Below are positions 23,175-35,027 of a stretch of 64,000 nucleotides of DNA, piece after piece. The stretch spans positions 134,907,263-134,971,262 of the forward strand of contig NC_133647.1 in assembly GCF_009905375.1 (NCBI RefSeq). The letters run 5' to 3'. Each line of letters starts with the position of its first letter. The first letter of the stretch is position 1. Origin of the DNA: Apium graveolens. Lineage: Eukaryota > Streptophyta > Magnoliopsida > Apiales > Apiaceae. Below the pieces are notes generated by a model, which was not told the origin of the DNA, searched no databases, and saw nothing but the letters and a program-made list of their open reading frames with translations. The translations under genes were made by a program, and so were the position numbers.

Positions 23175-26100
23175 TGTAATAACCCCAATTTTTTTTTTTT
23201 TTGGAAATTTTTGAAACCCTTATGAATAGTGTTTTTGCTGAATGAGAAAACTTTTCATGCCACACTATGTAGGGGTTCTGTTATGGATATTCTGAGATTT
23301 TATTAGTACTCTATATGGTATATAAGTGTATGTAAAGATCGTCAGAATCCAATTCCGAACACTTTGAATTTTCCCAGAAATCCACTAGATACGGAAATAA
23401 TTGAGTATAAGGTAACATGATTAAAAGGATTTAAATTCAAGGATTATAAGAGAGGGTCATAAAAGGAATATAATGTATGGAGAAAGGTTAAGGGAACCCA
23501 AGTAATAAGATCCCGGGTATGATCCCTCAAACGATAAATGAGAACGAAAGTTAAGCGAACCGTATAACAGATCAGCGGTCATTAGGCAAACAATTAGGAA
23601 GTTAATCAAAGAGATTAGAGGGGATGATGTCATCCAACCAATAGAAAGAGGACAAAGGAGGGGTGATGGCATCACAAAGTGATGCAAGCATGACATAAGA
23701 GGGAAGGAAATGTGGTGGAATATTAACCACACAAAATCAAGGGTAAATGGGTAATTGACCTAAAACAAAACAAAAACAACCAACCAAAAAGCAAAACAAA
23801 GCAAAACACAAAAATCTCTCTTTCTTCTACATCTTGCTCTCGGCTTTTTGAAGAAATGCAAGGATGGGAATTCCAAAACCCAAGCTCCACTTAATCATAA
23901 TTCAAAAGGTTTGTTTCTTTAGCTTCCATAATTCATAACTAAGATGAGCCATAAGTTTAAGCTCAAGATTCCATGTTTAACATAGCTAATTAATTCATCA
24001 AAGTTCTCGGTGAATAGTGTTTTCAAGAAACTAACTTTGTGTTTTCTTATGTTTCTTCAAGATCCAAGCTTAGTAGAGATAGTTAGTGGCTATTTAAGGC
24101 TTCCTAAGTGATTCTCCACTCTCCAAGGAAGGTATAAACTACAAACCCTAGCTTTAGTTTTGAGTAATTAGGAATGAATATGTTTGATATAGTATAAGTG
24201 AAGCATGATGCTTGATTGTTTGAAGTTTGGTTGAGTTGTAGAGATTAGTTGGTTTTGTGGTATTGTTGGAGTTGTAAATCTTGATAAGTAGTTAAAGAAC
24301 CTAAGTAAAGCTTTTAGTTTATGTGGGGAATAAGTATAAATGGTTAATGTGGAGTTGTTGGGGCTGTTATGATGTGGTTTGGATGGATGTTGGTTGCCAG
24401 ACTCGTCCCGAGCCTTTTTTCACCCCAAGTCGCTCAGGCAAGTTTTCTACCCGTTATACTGTTGTTGTGATGTATATATGTATATGCATTATCTTGCGGT
24501 AGATGCATGTTGGTTAATTAGCAAATGTTGCGATATATTGTAGCATGTTATATGGTACATATGCATGCCTGTTTTGTATTCTTGCCATATATATCTGTTG
24601 GTTCAGTTGATAATACATATGCTAGAGGATAGCAGTATTTTGCATATACCCTTATTATAAGGACCCAAAAGGTGAAAACATTTTCTAAAACCGGGAGTCG
24701 AGGATCCCGAGTAGATTTTGTATATATGTATATATATATAATTATATATATATATGGTTATAGTTTTCAAAACTATTAATCGAATAAGGGTTATTCGATA
24801 ACTTTATATTATTCATTGAATATTATTTCGAATATTCATCCGAGGACTTATGACTCCTTTATTTTATTATTGAATATTATTTCGAATATTCATTCGACGG
24901 CTTATGACTCGGTTTATATTATTTAATGATTATTAATTGGATAGTCATTTGAGGATGTATTGACTCCTTTATTTTTAATGAATATTATTTATAATATTCA
25001 TTCGAGGTATTATGACTCCGCTTATTACTGAAATATATTCTTTATGTTATTAAAGAATAAGGTGTCAATAATCAAACTTATTTTCGATTATTCAAATAAA
25101 GATAGTACTTTTATATAAGTATATCTTTGGTTATTTAATATCCATTTCAAGTATAAGTTTTAATACTTCTACTTCGATTATTTTTATAAGGATTATCTTT
25201 ATGAGAATATTATTTAAATAATAATATTCAGACATTTTCTAAATATATTGGGACTGATTTACTTCATTAAATCAGCATTACTCCAAACACTCTTTAAAGT
25301 GTTTTCGAGTCTTCAAAATGATTTTTAAAAGTTAGAGAGGATCCCAAAACTCATTTTTATATTTAAGATCTTCCTTTTAAAAAGGGGATTTAAATACTCG
25401 CTCAAAACCTGAGGGATCCGGCTCTATGGTGTATTTTATATTCGCAACAAGGTTGCAGTTTTGGTAAATGAATTGATTACTTACCCAACGTTCGAGAAGT
25501 AAGTCCATCTATTGAGTCGGCATAAGCAACATGGGCTCAGTGGGCGTCCATGATAGTGTAAGTGGCTCAGTGGGAGTCCATCAAATGCATAAGTGGCTGA
25601 GTGGCAGTCCAGCATAAGGTCCTATTGCGACCAGGGTGATGACCAGTGGGGAATTCGTCCATCTACTAGTAGAAAAGGTTACTTATTGGTATCTTTGCCT
25701 GATCAGCGAGATATCTGGTTTATGCCAAAATTCTTTTCCTTTCCAAAATTCATTGGATGTTCCAAACTCTGTTCATACTTTACATGACAGAGGTTTTCAG
25801 GAAATGTATAAAGAAGATGTATATGTGGATATATATATATATCAGAACTTAATGAAGTATATCATAACTTCATTTCCTTTAATAATATTTCAAAGATTTA
25901 ATCTATTCAAATCTTGTCTTGTAGTCTCATCTATGTGATGAACTGTTGAAAGCTCATTATACTTTGAACAGTGGTAGTTCAAGTAGCTTTATAAATGATA
26001 TAAGTGTAGTGAAGTATTTGGTAACTTCATCCCTTGTTTTTACTTATATCTAGTAAGTAATTATCTTACACATGATAAAAGATTCTAGTAAGTATCCATT

Positions 26101-26592
26101 TAGATACTTATATTATTGTTATCACTATATATTATCTTGCGAGCTGTAAGGCTCACTCTTGTTTTATTTCTTCATCACACAACCACAGTTAGGAAAGATG
26201 GCCAGACTCCAGCAGACCCAGCGCAAGCACGTGGGAAGCGTCCCGTGTCTTCCCGATGATGTTGTAGTTGTTATAGCTGCAGAGGTAGATCTATTGGTAG
26301 ACCAGGCACTCTACTTTTGAGAATCAAATTATGTATAATTATAACTTGTGGCGGATAATGGCAATTAACTGTAAATTATCAAGTAATCATTTTGGGTTGT
26401 AATAACTTTTAAATTGTGGATTCAAAGACTTGTACTTATTTCAATTTCATCTCTGAGACTATAACGGGTTGTGGCGTGTGTTAGTGTGGGGTCACAGCAT
26501 AAGGTTATTTATTATTAATTAAGTGAAGTGATATTGTGGAAAGAAAGACCGTGACGACCCGGATCCCCGACCCCGGATCTGGGGGTGTTACA
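23175..26592 (+). repeat. 3' LTR of element C
   Basis: 3418 bp, same termini as the 5' LTR and closely similar along its length, with a handful of substitutions by eye. The main difference is a missing block of about 513 bp: TTGGTTG at 24393 continues straight into CCAGACTCGTCCC, which in the 5' LTR is separated by about 14892-15404. Confidence 0.92.
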
Positions 26593-26597
26593 GTCTT

Positions 26598-27227
26598 GGA
26601 CAACTTGGTTTTGCCATGGATGGGGAGCTGAGCCAAGACTTGGTCTTGCAATCACTTCCGGGTTCATTTTCGCAGTTTGTTGTGAACTTTCACATGAATA
26701 AGCTGGATATCAGCCTGGCTGAACTCCACAACATATTGAAGACTGCGGAATCGAATTTTCCCCCTAAGAAGGGTTCTGTTTTTCTAATTGGTGAAGGTTC
26801 CACTCCTAAGATAAGGAAGAGGAACCCTTCCAAGAAGAAGAAAGTAGGTGAAGAAAATCCGGTTCCACCAAAAGCTGAAGACCCCAAGAGCAAAGTTGTT
26901 TGCTCTCACTGTAACAAGGTGGGGCACTGGAAGAGGAACTGCAAGGTTTACCTTGCAGAGTTGAAGAAGAAGAAGGGGAGTGAGACTACCGCTTATGATT
27001 CAGGTATGTTCATGATAGAAATGAATATGTCATTAAGTCAAATTTCTACTTGGGTATTAGATATCGCCTGTGGTTCTTACATCTGTAATTCGTTGCAGGG
27101 ACTAAGGAGAAGTAGGACTCTTGAGGAAGAGGAGGTGATTCTACTGATGGAAAATGAAGCAAGAGTTGCTGCTGAAGATGTACGATCATTTCATTTACAT
27201 ATGCCTACGGGCAAGACTATTGTTTGA
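26598..27227 (+). pseudogene. Gag C-terminus and protease start of copia element D
   Basis: The frame resumes right after the GTCTT duplication and stays open to 27227. It reads a copia gag end (LVLQSLPGSFSQFVVNF, then LxELHNILKTAE), a basic spacer, and a zinc knuckle CSHCNKVGHWKRNC at 26901-26942 with all CX2CX4HX4C residues. A protease start STWVLDIACGSYICN follows. In copia proteases the catalytic word is D-T/S-G/A; here it is D-I-A, so the Thr/Ser is lost. The protease then degenerates. The zinc knuckle would bind RNA in the virus-like particle. Confidence 0.85.
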
Positions 27228-28955
27228 AATAATTGTTATTTTGTTTCCTCAATTGTAAGGAATATTGTTTCTATTCCTATGTTGGATTTGGATGGTTTTT
27301 CATTTTATTATTAAGAATAATGAATGTTCTATCCTTAGAGATAATATTCTTTATTGACGTGGTATTTTAAATAATGGTCTGTATGTATGTGACATAATTT
27401 ACTTCAGATTGAAATAACTAATAAAAGAAAAGGGATGATGAAAATCTCACTTTCTTTTGGCACTGCAGACTTGGTCATATTAGTGAAAATAGACTGCGGA
27501 CATTGCATAAGGAAGGGTTACTTGACCCCTTTTGATTTTGAATCATATCCTACATGCGAGTCTTGTCTATTGGGTAAAATGACCAAATCTCCATTTAGTG
27601 GACATGGAGAGAGGGCTGCAGATTTGCTAGGATTGGTACACATAGATGTATAAGGACCAATGTCTACGCAAGCCATGGGTGAGTTTTCATACTTCATTAC
27701 TTTCATAGATGATAGATCTAGATTCGGATATGTGTTTGATGAAACACAAGTCTGATGCCTTTGAAAAGTTCAAAGAGTATAAGTAAGAAGTGGAGAAACA
27801 AACCAAAAATGGTATTATAACTCTTCGATCAGATCGAGGTGGTAAATACTTGAATGGAGAGTTTCTGGATTATCTCAAAGAAAAGGGTATAGTCTCCCAG
27901 TGGACTCCTCCAGATTTAGACATGGTTCGGTCCATGATGAGTTATGTGAATCTTCCAGTATTCTTATGGGGTTATGCATTGGAAACCTCAGCATATTTAC
28001 TGAATAAGGTGCCTTCCAAATCTGTCCCTCAAACTCTATATGAGATATGGAAAGAAAGGAAACCGAGTCTTAAACACGTTAAGATTTGGGGATGTCCAGC
28101 TTATGTCAAGAAAGTTGACCCAGATAAGCTGGAATCTTGATCCGTAAAATGTAATTTTGTGGGATATCCTAAAGAGATTTTGGGGTATTACTTTTGCACC
28201 GATCATCGGGTGTTTGTCTCCAGACATGCTACCTTCTTGGAAAAGCAGTTTATCATTAAAGGAAACAGTGGGAGCAAAATTGAACTTGATGAAGTTCAAG
28301 AAGCACAAACTACTACGAATCAAGTGGAAACACCTGTTCAGACTGAACAACCTTCTGTGGAACAGCCCATTCGTAGGTCAGGGAGAGTGTCTCGCCAACC
28401 TGAGAGGTATTATGGCCTTGTCATTGAGAATGACAATGAGTTGTCAATCATTGATGATGACGACCCTAAGACCTATAATGAGGCTATGAGTAGTGTTGAC
28501 TCAGAGAAATGGCAAAGTGCCATGAAATCCGAAATGGAATCTATGTATACGGTATACAAAAGAAAGATTAGAGCAGATGGCCAGGTGGAGACCTTTAAAG
28601 CCAGGCTTGTGGCAAAAGGATTCAAACAAAGGCAATGGATTGACTTTAATTAAACCTTTTACCTGTAGCCCTGTTAAAATCAGTTCGGATTTTGCTTGCG
28701 ATTGCTGCTTACTACGACTATGAGATCTGGAAAATGGCCAGATGGTTTTCTTTCCAAGGGAAATGAAAACCTAGTGTGTAAGCTGCTGCGAACCATATGT
28801 GGTTTAAAGCAAGCTTCTCGTAGATGGAACATCCGTTTTGATGAGACAATCAAAGAGTTTGGTTTTATCAAAAACATAGATGAACCATGTATCTACAAAA
28901 GGGTTAGTGGGAGCGCGGTAACATTTCTTGTATTGTATTGAAAGAGAGTTGACAC
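27228..28955 (+). pseudogene. Integrase and RT remnants of copia element D
   Basis: The GAG-pre-integrase motif (LGHISE, then YPTCESCLLGK) is at about 27455-27580. The integrase core follows, with the first Asp in VHIDV and the second in LRSDRGG. Near 27912 the sequence jumps from QWTPP to LDMVRSM, skipping the segment with the catalytic Glu. The late integrase and linker are well kept (KIWGCPAYVKK, RRSGRVSRQPERY). The RT start (VYKRKI, FKARLVAKGFKQR) lacks about 20 residues before it. The DVKTAFL motif is missing near 28735, and KLLRTICGLKQASRRWN is kept. At 28941 the frame stops at FLVLY, exactly where YVDD should begin. Frameshifts also occur at 28140 and 28650. Confidence 0.85.
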
Positions 28956-29060
28956 ACATAACAACATAGCAGACCCACTCACTAAGCCACTTTCTGAAAG
29001 TCACTTTGATCGTCATAAAGACAAGATGGGTATTAGATACCAGAGTGATTGGCTTTAGTA
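28956..29060 (+). pseudogene. C-terminal end of copia D pol (RNase H tail)
   Basis: The frame reads THNNIADPLTKPLSESHFDRH followed by MGIRYQSDWL and a stop. This is the usual C-terminus of copia polyproteins (NxADPLTKPL). Everything between FLVLY and here, i.e. the RT active site and nearly all of RNase H, is absent. The retained tail directly precedes the polypurine tract. Confidence 0.8.
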
Positions 29061-29072
29061 CAAGTGGGAGAT
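29061..29072 (+). other. Polypurine tract of element D
   Basis: CAAGTGGGAGAT directly precedes the LTR start TGAAAGAGATAT, a typical copia arrangement. Confidence 0.8.
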
Positions 29073-29297
29073 TGAAAGAGATATGTCCTAAGTCCAATCA
29101 CGTATGAGGATTTAGGAATAACTTTTATGTAATCTGTTTTGATTTAATTGATATTAATAAAAGACTTGTTTTGTTTTTATTACGGGCTCTATCTATTTAA
29201 GTGTTTAAATAAGATATACCATAGTTTAGAGTAAAGCTTATTATGGATTATGATGAGATCATAATAGTGAGACCTAAAAGATGATAACTCTAAACTT
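29073..29297 (+). repeat. Truncated 3' LTR of element D
   Basis: 225 bases identical or nearly so to 9567-9791. Similarity stops after CTCTAAACTT, where the 5' LTR continues AAATAGTTCC but this copy changes to TATATAGTAAT, the start of unrelated sequence assigned to element F. The remaining 1.3-1.5 kb of LTR and the right target duplication are missing. Confidence 0.85.
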
Positions 29298-29389
29298 TAT
29301 ATAGTAATATCTTGCATTGGTTCAAGAATTTGAAACCTGAGATATGTGAGTTGGACCATCTTCAGAGATTGCTATGAAAGCAAGATATT

Positions 29390-29773
29390 TATTATTCTCG
29401 TCATCTGATCCATCCCAACTCTTTCCCGTGCACTATAAGTTTTGACTGGCTTCTTCCCTAAGAAAATATTCCACCTTTGTCTCAACTCTTCAACTGAATC
29501 CCTACTCATCCATGTTTGTCAAGCTTCTTGTTCTGTAGTAGCAAAACTCCTGATAGTTACTTGACACATAATACTTGTCAAACCTGTAGCTATCAAATCT
29601 TGTTTATGTCCCAATCTCAGTCTTGAAATCACCTCTTGAATTGAATCTATAAAAGTCTTTGCTTTAGAATAGATAGGCTTGATCCTTGGACATAGCTTAT
29701 GTATTCCTTGTGAATGTGATACGACCAAACTTCCTCGACATGTGAAACACTGCCCTAACGTCCAGTCCCTCAA
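29390..29773 (-). pseudogene. Possible gag remnant of element F, unrecognised
   Basis: A minus-strand frame is open from 29773 to 29519 and continues in homologous-looking fashion to about 29390. It contains GQCFTCRGS followed by HKLCPRIKP, which could be a decayed zinc knuckle, and further on EELRQRWNIFLGKKP and YSARERVGMDQM. I do not recognise the family. The position after a leader and primer site on the same strand is where gag is expected. It could also be a chance frame. Confidence 0.35.
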
Positions 29774-30278
29774 GTAATTCTACCTAAGCTTCCTTTGATT
29801 CATCTATCAGTAACTCTTACATTCTGTCCTGAGGTTCCAACTATACTGCATGTAACTGAGATGTTTGTATGTCCCCACTATTCTCTCTTATCTCCACAAT
29901 TCCTGCCTGTATGATCTCATTGATTCCCGTATAAACATAGCATTGGTACAAACCACTGTGTGACTGTATAATCTGGAATCAAAGAGTTGTTCCACTTTAA
30001 AAGCCCGGAGGAATCCTGAGTCTACCAATACTTAAAGTACCCTTAATTTAATATTTAAGAGAAATTTAAATTTTCAATATTTTTAATTTTCTTAGAAAAT
30101 AAATTAATCAAAAATAAATATTTACGTAAAATCTAATTTTCAAGATTTTCGAATTTTTTTAAAAATTAAATAAAACATAAATTATTATCTAAGAAAATTT
30201 AAATTTAAGAATTTTAAATTTTATGGAAAAATGAATAAATCAGAAATAAAAAATTAAAGAGCTAAATAAATTTGTTTT

Positions 30279-30620
30279 ATGGCGACTCTGGCAGCTCCCT
30301 TGTATATCTCTGCGGCGACCACAGGGCGTACATGTTTCTCTTAGCCAAATATACAATTCCCCTGTGGCGACCTCTTTTACTTCTATACGCCGTCTTTGCG
30401 CCATCTTTATTCGTGTGTGGCGACTAGGGAAGCAACAAGGCTGTGGCGACTAAATTCTCTGTGGCGACCACCCAATTGTCGTGCGTGTGCACCTGTACGG
30501 TTCCCGCGCGTGGCTTCTGTTTAAACAAATTGCCGTAAGTCTTGCGCGTGGAAAAAGGCGGCAACATCCGGCTGTATTCACTTCCTGCGCGTGTTACAAC
30601 CTTGGAGGTACATGCGCGTG
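30279..30620. repeat. GTGGCGACC motif array in the F leader
   Basis: Six copies of NTGGCGACY occur at about 30279, 30313, 30364, 30418, 30443 and 30461, in otherwise AT-rich sequence. They are followed by four TGCGCGTG words (about 30500-30620). A second set of related motifs lies in the LTR at 31621-31820. Confidence 0.7.
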
Positions 30621-31029
30621 AACTAACCGAAGCTGAAGCCGCTTCCTGATGTTTTGTTTAAATATAATCCAATAGAAGCTGCCATTATTAACTCAAGATG
30701 TTATACTTATGAGATTTGGCAGCTAATAAACAACTAGCAAACCATTATGCCAATTTATTTTCGAATGAATGAATGAATAAAAAAAATGGCAGCTAACAAA
30801 TCCCGAAAACTGATTTAAATTAATAAATTTTTATTTACTAAAACTTACATAATCAATTAATTTAATAAAATTTATAAAATAAATTTATTTAAATTAAGTT
30901 CATATAAACTTATTTAAATTAAATTTATAAAATAAATTTGTTAAATCAAATTTATAAAATAAATTTATGTAAACGCAAATTAATAATATAAATAAATTTA
31001 GGGATCCTGATTTGTGTATCAATCAGTAA
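30621..31029. other. AT-rich leader sequence of F without coding signal
   Basis: Repeats of AAATTTATAAAATAAATTT-like words with no coding frame. It separates the motif array from the primer site. Nothing else recognised. Confidence 0.5.
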
Positions 31030-31041
31030 GCTCTGATACCA
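31030..31041 (-). other. Primer-binding site of element F
   Basis: Plus strand GCTCTGATACCA, so TGGTATCAGAGC on the element strand, two bases from the LTR end CGGGACCTAACA. It fixes the minus orientation of F. Confidence 0.85.
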
Positions 31042-31043
31042 AT

Positions 31044-32910
31044 TGTTAGGTCCCGAATTATCGTAGAAGGGGGGTTGAATACGATAATCACTAAATTAAA
31101 AAAAAATTGAATCTTTAGCGGATATAGATTTAGTGCTCGGTTAGTGGTTTCGTGTTCTTGAGAGGAATGGTGTTTGTAACGATAAAAACAAGGAACACAA
31201 GATATTCAGGGAAGTATATATTTGTATATAAATCCTTGGGGGGTGTTGCTATACTCCGGTAAATAAATTAACCGGCTATAATCTAAGAACAAAAAAATTC
31301 CTAGCTTCTACAAAGATTTACAAATTAAATCCTATACAATGATCTAGATTTTATTTATACTAGGATTTAATTACCGGGTAACGATTATAATGCCCTTATG
31401 AATATACAAGAATTAAATCAGGCATTATAACGTTACTCCATTGAGAAGTTAAACGGATATAGAAAAAACTTGAACTTCTCTAAAAAAAATTGCTGCTATT
31501 TTTCACCTCTCTTGGGAGAGAAGATGAACAAAAATAATTCCAAAATTGCTAAGTCCTTCTGCTGTAAATGTGTAGTCTTTATATCCAATAAAATTGTGTG
31601 GTTGAGGAGAGGAGCATTTCTGTGGTGACCAAGAGTACAGGGGGCTTAGTTTATTTGTGTGGCGACCAGGGAGGTACAGGAGGATTTATTTGCCTTGGAT
31701 TTTCTTTTACTCAATACACCTATGGCGACCAAGGGGGAAAAAGCTCTTTGGCGACTAGCTACTAGTACTAGTATAATATTTGATTTCTAATAATCTAACT
31801 CCCCTGTGGCAACCACAGGGGCTGCTAGCATATATAAATATACTTGATCAAAACAAACTAACTACAACTTGTACACGTTTGTTTCAATTCTTTTATTTCC
31901 TTTTTCTTTTTCCTTTTTCTTTTTCTTTTTCTTTTTTCTTTCTTTTTGTTTTTCTTTCTTTTCTTTCTTTTTTTTGTTTTCTTTCTTTTTTGTTTTTCTT
32001 TTCTTTTCTTTTCTTCTTTTTTTTTCTTTTCTTTTAGTTTAAATTATAACTAAATTAATTTATAAAATTAACTTAAATATAACTTATATAAATAAACTAA
32101 TTTAGATTTATAAAATAAATTATTTAAAGTTTATAAGATAAATCATTTTAAGTTTATTAAATAAATTATATTAAATTCCACTACATAAATTTATTTAATT
32201 TAACAATTAAACTTTGAGTTTCGCCAGTCCCCTGAACTGTTTAGTTGTATACTCCGCGCACCTCTTCTCGTACTTTAACAGATAAACGTTCAATCCAAGT
32301 ACGTTTCTTAACTTAACAATCCTTCTATAAGTAATACCCAGATTCCTTTCACGAGCTGTTGACGCCTAGTGCAACTGGTCTGGTTCACAAACGACTAACC
32401 CCGATTCAGGTCTTCGTATTATGGCCTTGATTAAATTGTTAAGCTTGCAACAACTTTATCGCTTCAGACACTGACTGTTAATAAACAATTATACTTTCAT
32501 TGGAATGCTTTATAGTACTTTAGACAACGTCTTCATTAACCTCTGTCTATACCCTATCTTCAATTCTTCAGATTCCTATACTTCAAACACTGTCTATATT
32601 CAATCAATGCCAATACACTAAAATCTTCTGGTAGCATTTATAAACTGAATCTTCATCATTTCTGAAACCCTGAAAGTCTTTAGCCTTTGTTCTTCACTGA
32701 GGCATGATAATATTAATGAACTTCTTTCAGTGACCTGTAGACAGACTTCCAGCCTTCTTCTAATCTTCTAATTCTTTGTATTTGCCCTGTCTTTGTTCTT
32801 CCTGATTTCTTGTGTAGACATAGTATTATTAACCTGTTCTATTCTAGTATTGTTATTGTGTTGAGTTATCACGTAACTGTTTATACAGCTACGCAGTCTC
32901 ACCAATAACA
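31044..32910 (-). repeat. 5' LTR of element F
   Basis: The end next to the primer site is certain (plus strand TGTTAGGTCCCG at 31044). The outer end is inferred at 32910, where the plus strand reads CACCAATAACA, giving TGTTATTGGTG on the element strand, just before coding-like sequence of element E. It contains GTGGCGACC-type motifs (31621-31820) and a pyrimidine-rich tract. Confidence 0.55.
31889..32036. repeat. Low-complexity T/C tract
   Basis: About 150 bases of TTTTTC/TTTC repeats in the F LTR, purine-only on the element strand. The 85-codon open frame across it is a low-complexity artefact. Confidence 0.85.
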
Positions 32911-32912
32911 TG

Positions 32913-34360
32913 TAAATGGAAAGGAGAGTTGTGGTCAACATCAATGATGTTGGGGTTGACAGGTGTATGCAGGTCTCCTTAGCATTTCTGAAATCTAGGA
33001 TAGCCTCAGAACTGGAAATCTTCATCAATAAAGTCAAGGTAATGATTCCATAAGACACTCTCTTGCTAAAAGAACTCAAATCAGGACAAAGAATGAGCCT
33101 TTACTGAAGCTTATCTTATGCCTAGCAAGGGAGTGGCTTACATATGCCCAACCACCAGAAAATGCAGAAACTTCCTGATTCCAAAGCACTACGTGATGGA
33201 AAACAAAAGAGTATTAATGATGACACTAGAGACAGAGTTGAAGCTCAAAAGAAATAAATATGTGGAGGATGTTGAAATGGTCAAGATTCTGAGAAGGTAT
33301 ATTGAAAATGTTGAGAGCTAGCTTCCTAAGACTACTATCAATACCCAAGATGAGGACAATGATGATGATGAGAAAAAGAAAGAGGAAGTTAAATCTTTTG
33401 GCTCAAATCCTAGTCACTCTAGAAAAAGTAGTGGGAATAGCAATAATGTCAAGAAAGGGAGTGAGAAGGGTGATGAAAAGAAAGGGAGGAATAAGGATGA
33501 TGAGAAGAAATGAGATGATAAAGAAGGGATGGACACCAAAAAGACACTTGTGAACCAAAAATCTCAAACCAGAAAACCGTGAACCAAATCCCTAGTCAAT
33601 CAAAAATTCCAACTCCTCAAACCCTCAAGCCTAAACACTTTTACAAACTCACAACCAACTCTCTACTCAAAACACCTATCCTAGCCAATCAAACCATATT
33701 GAAGAAACTAGTCAAACCTCCATCATTCAATCCACCAGTCAAAACATGGTTTAATTATATTGAAAGAAAACCAAAGGAAAACAAAGTTAAAATGGGAGCA
33801 TTGTGGGCCTGCTTTAATCAAGATAAATTTCTATCAATCTCAGAGGAAGTCTCAGAAGATGACTACAATAAACAACAAACAGAACTCATATTTAGAGTCA
33901 CTGTAGATACTCTGGGAGAGGTGAGAATCTATTCCAAAAATGGCCTTCAACATATTCAAGAAATAAATAATGGAGAACTTCTCAATAGTAGAACTTAAAA
34001 GGGTGATAAGTTTAATGACTGAGAATGATAAATTCACAAGAATGAGGAAGGTTCAGCTAGCTGAAATGTTGGTAAATAGAAATGAAAGAATGGCAAGGGA
34101 GAAGGTTGAGATAGAAGAAAGATCTATTAGGATGGATGATGAGCTAGAGAGATTGAAAAGAAGATCAAATAAACTCAAGGATAGATGATTAAGAAGGGTT
34201 TCTAAAAATGGTGTGTTCCTGAACATTAGAACTCATAAACTATCAAGGTACAGAGTTGAGCATCTAGGTAGTTACTCACTAGAAGAATGGTTGAACCTCA
34301 TAGAAGCACTAAAAGGAACTGAGATCATTAAAGAACTTGATCATGTCTTGTTAGACTAAA
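32913..34360 (+). pseudogene. Envelope-position ORF remnant of element E
   Basis: A succession of plus-strand frames with shifts: IPKHYVMENKRVLMMT, a Lys/Glu/Asp-rich stretch around 33330-33520, a PSFNPPVKTWFNYIERKPKE stretch near 33740, and a coiled-coil-prone region at 33990-34190 rich in E, R, K and M with regular spacing (RNERMAREKVEIEERS). It resembles the low-complexity, coiled-coil ORF found after pol in Sireviruses. No function is known and no transmembrane segment is seen. Stops at about 33320, 33510, 33550 and 33998 show it is broken. Confidence 0.5.
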
Positions 34361-34545
34361 GGACTTGATTAAATCTTAGTCATAATATGAAAACTTCAGT
34401 CAATTCTGTAACTCAATTTTCTTTGTAATAGCTAAATGATATTTATGTATAGAAGAATGTACTTTGTATATCTCTATTATTTTTCATTTTTAGCTTGGGT
34501 TAATCTTGTTATCAGCCATGAATTTGTGACAAGTGATCTTCTCAT

Positions 34546-34559
34546 AAATTGGGGAAGAT
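34546..34559 (+). other. Polypurine tract of element E
   Basis: AAATTGGGGAAGAT precedes TGTTGTGCAAG, taken as the LTR start. Element H has the similar AAATTGGGGGAGAT. Confidence 0.6.
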
Positions 34560-34817
34560 TGTTGTGCAAGACATGTCTTGATATAACAAGACTAAGTCAT
34601 ATTGACAATCCTAAGATTTAGTTGACTTGTAATTTTTATGTAATCTATAATGTTATTCCTTGAGTCTGTAAGAATGTTAAAGAAGACTTGAGTGGAGTAG
34701 TTTTTAGTAAATAGCCAATAAGCTAGGAATAAATCTTTGGAAAAAGATCAAGCCTGATCATGACTCAGAATGAAGATATATAACTTGGTGAAGAATAATG
34801 TTGTAGATTGAAAAATG
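34560..34817 (+). repeat. 3' LTR of element E, first part
   Basis: Starts TGTTGTGCAAG after the polypurine tract and runs to the AAATG target site (34813-34817) of element H. It continues at 61845. Confidence 0.55.
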
Positions 34818-35027
34818 TGTTATTCCCTAACAATACAACAAGAATTACAGAAGGGGGTTTGAATGTAATTCTGGCTACTTTTTCAAATTTTAAAATAGTT
34901 CTAACTTGATAAATATAACAATGTTTGATTAGCAGTTGTGCGGAATAAAAAGATGATAGAAATCAAAACACTAAGTAATAAAAATGAAGGCTTTTAAAAC
35001 TTTCTGGTGGATTTGAAAGTATCCACC

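Larger units (their letters stand above)
13673..26592 (+). mobile_element. Complete Ty3/gypsy retrotransposon C nested in D gag
   Basis: 12.9-kb element with 5' LTR 13673-17604, primer site 17609-17620, decayed interior, polypurine tract 23159-23174 and 3' LTR 23175-26592. The five bases GTCTT flank it on both sides (13668-13672 and 26593-26597), a perfect target duplication. The integrase tail remnant ends in a chromodomain-like stretch, pointing to the Tekay/Del lineage, which also has long LTRs. The LTRs match closely apart from one deletion of about 0.5 kb, so insertion was fairly recent. Confidence 0.93.
9567..29297 (+). mobile_element. Ty1/copia LTR retrotransposon D, interrupted by C
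   Basis: Order: 5' LTR 9567-11280, duplicated primer sites, a leader of about 2 kb, gag 13244-13672, nested gypsy C 13673-26592, gag continuing from 26598 to protease, integrase and RT remnants, polypurine tract 29061, and 3' LTR 29073-29297 (truncated). The copia order (integrase before RT) is seen directly. ACTTC (9562-9566) precedes the element, but the right partner was lost with the 3' LTR end. The clade is uncertain; the gag resembles Tork/Angela-type gags. Confidence 0.85.
29298..32910 (-). mobile_element. 5' part of an LTR retrotransposon F (LTR, primer site, leader, possible gag)
   Basis: Oriented on the minus strand: 5' LTR 31044-32910, primer site 31030-31041, leader about 29800-31029, then possible gag down to 29298, where it is cut off against the truncated LTR of D. 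Its 3' LTR is not present. Superfamily cannot be decided from what remains. Confidence 0.6.

Noticed and set aside
31780..32037. 85-codon frame ending in a Phe/Leu/Ser-rich tail, membrane-protein-like
   Set aside because: It is a translation of the T/C low-complexity tract.
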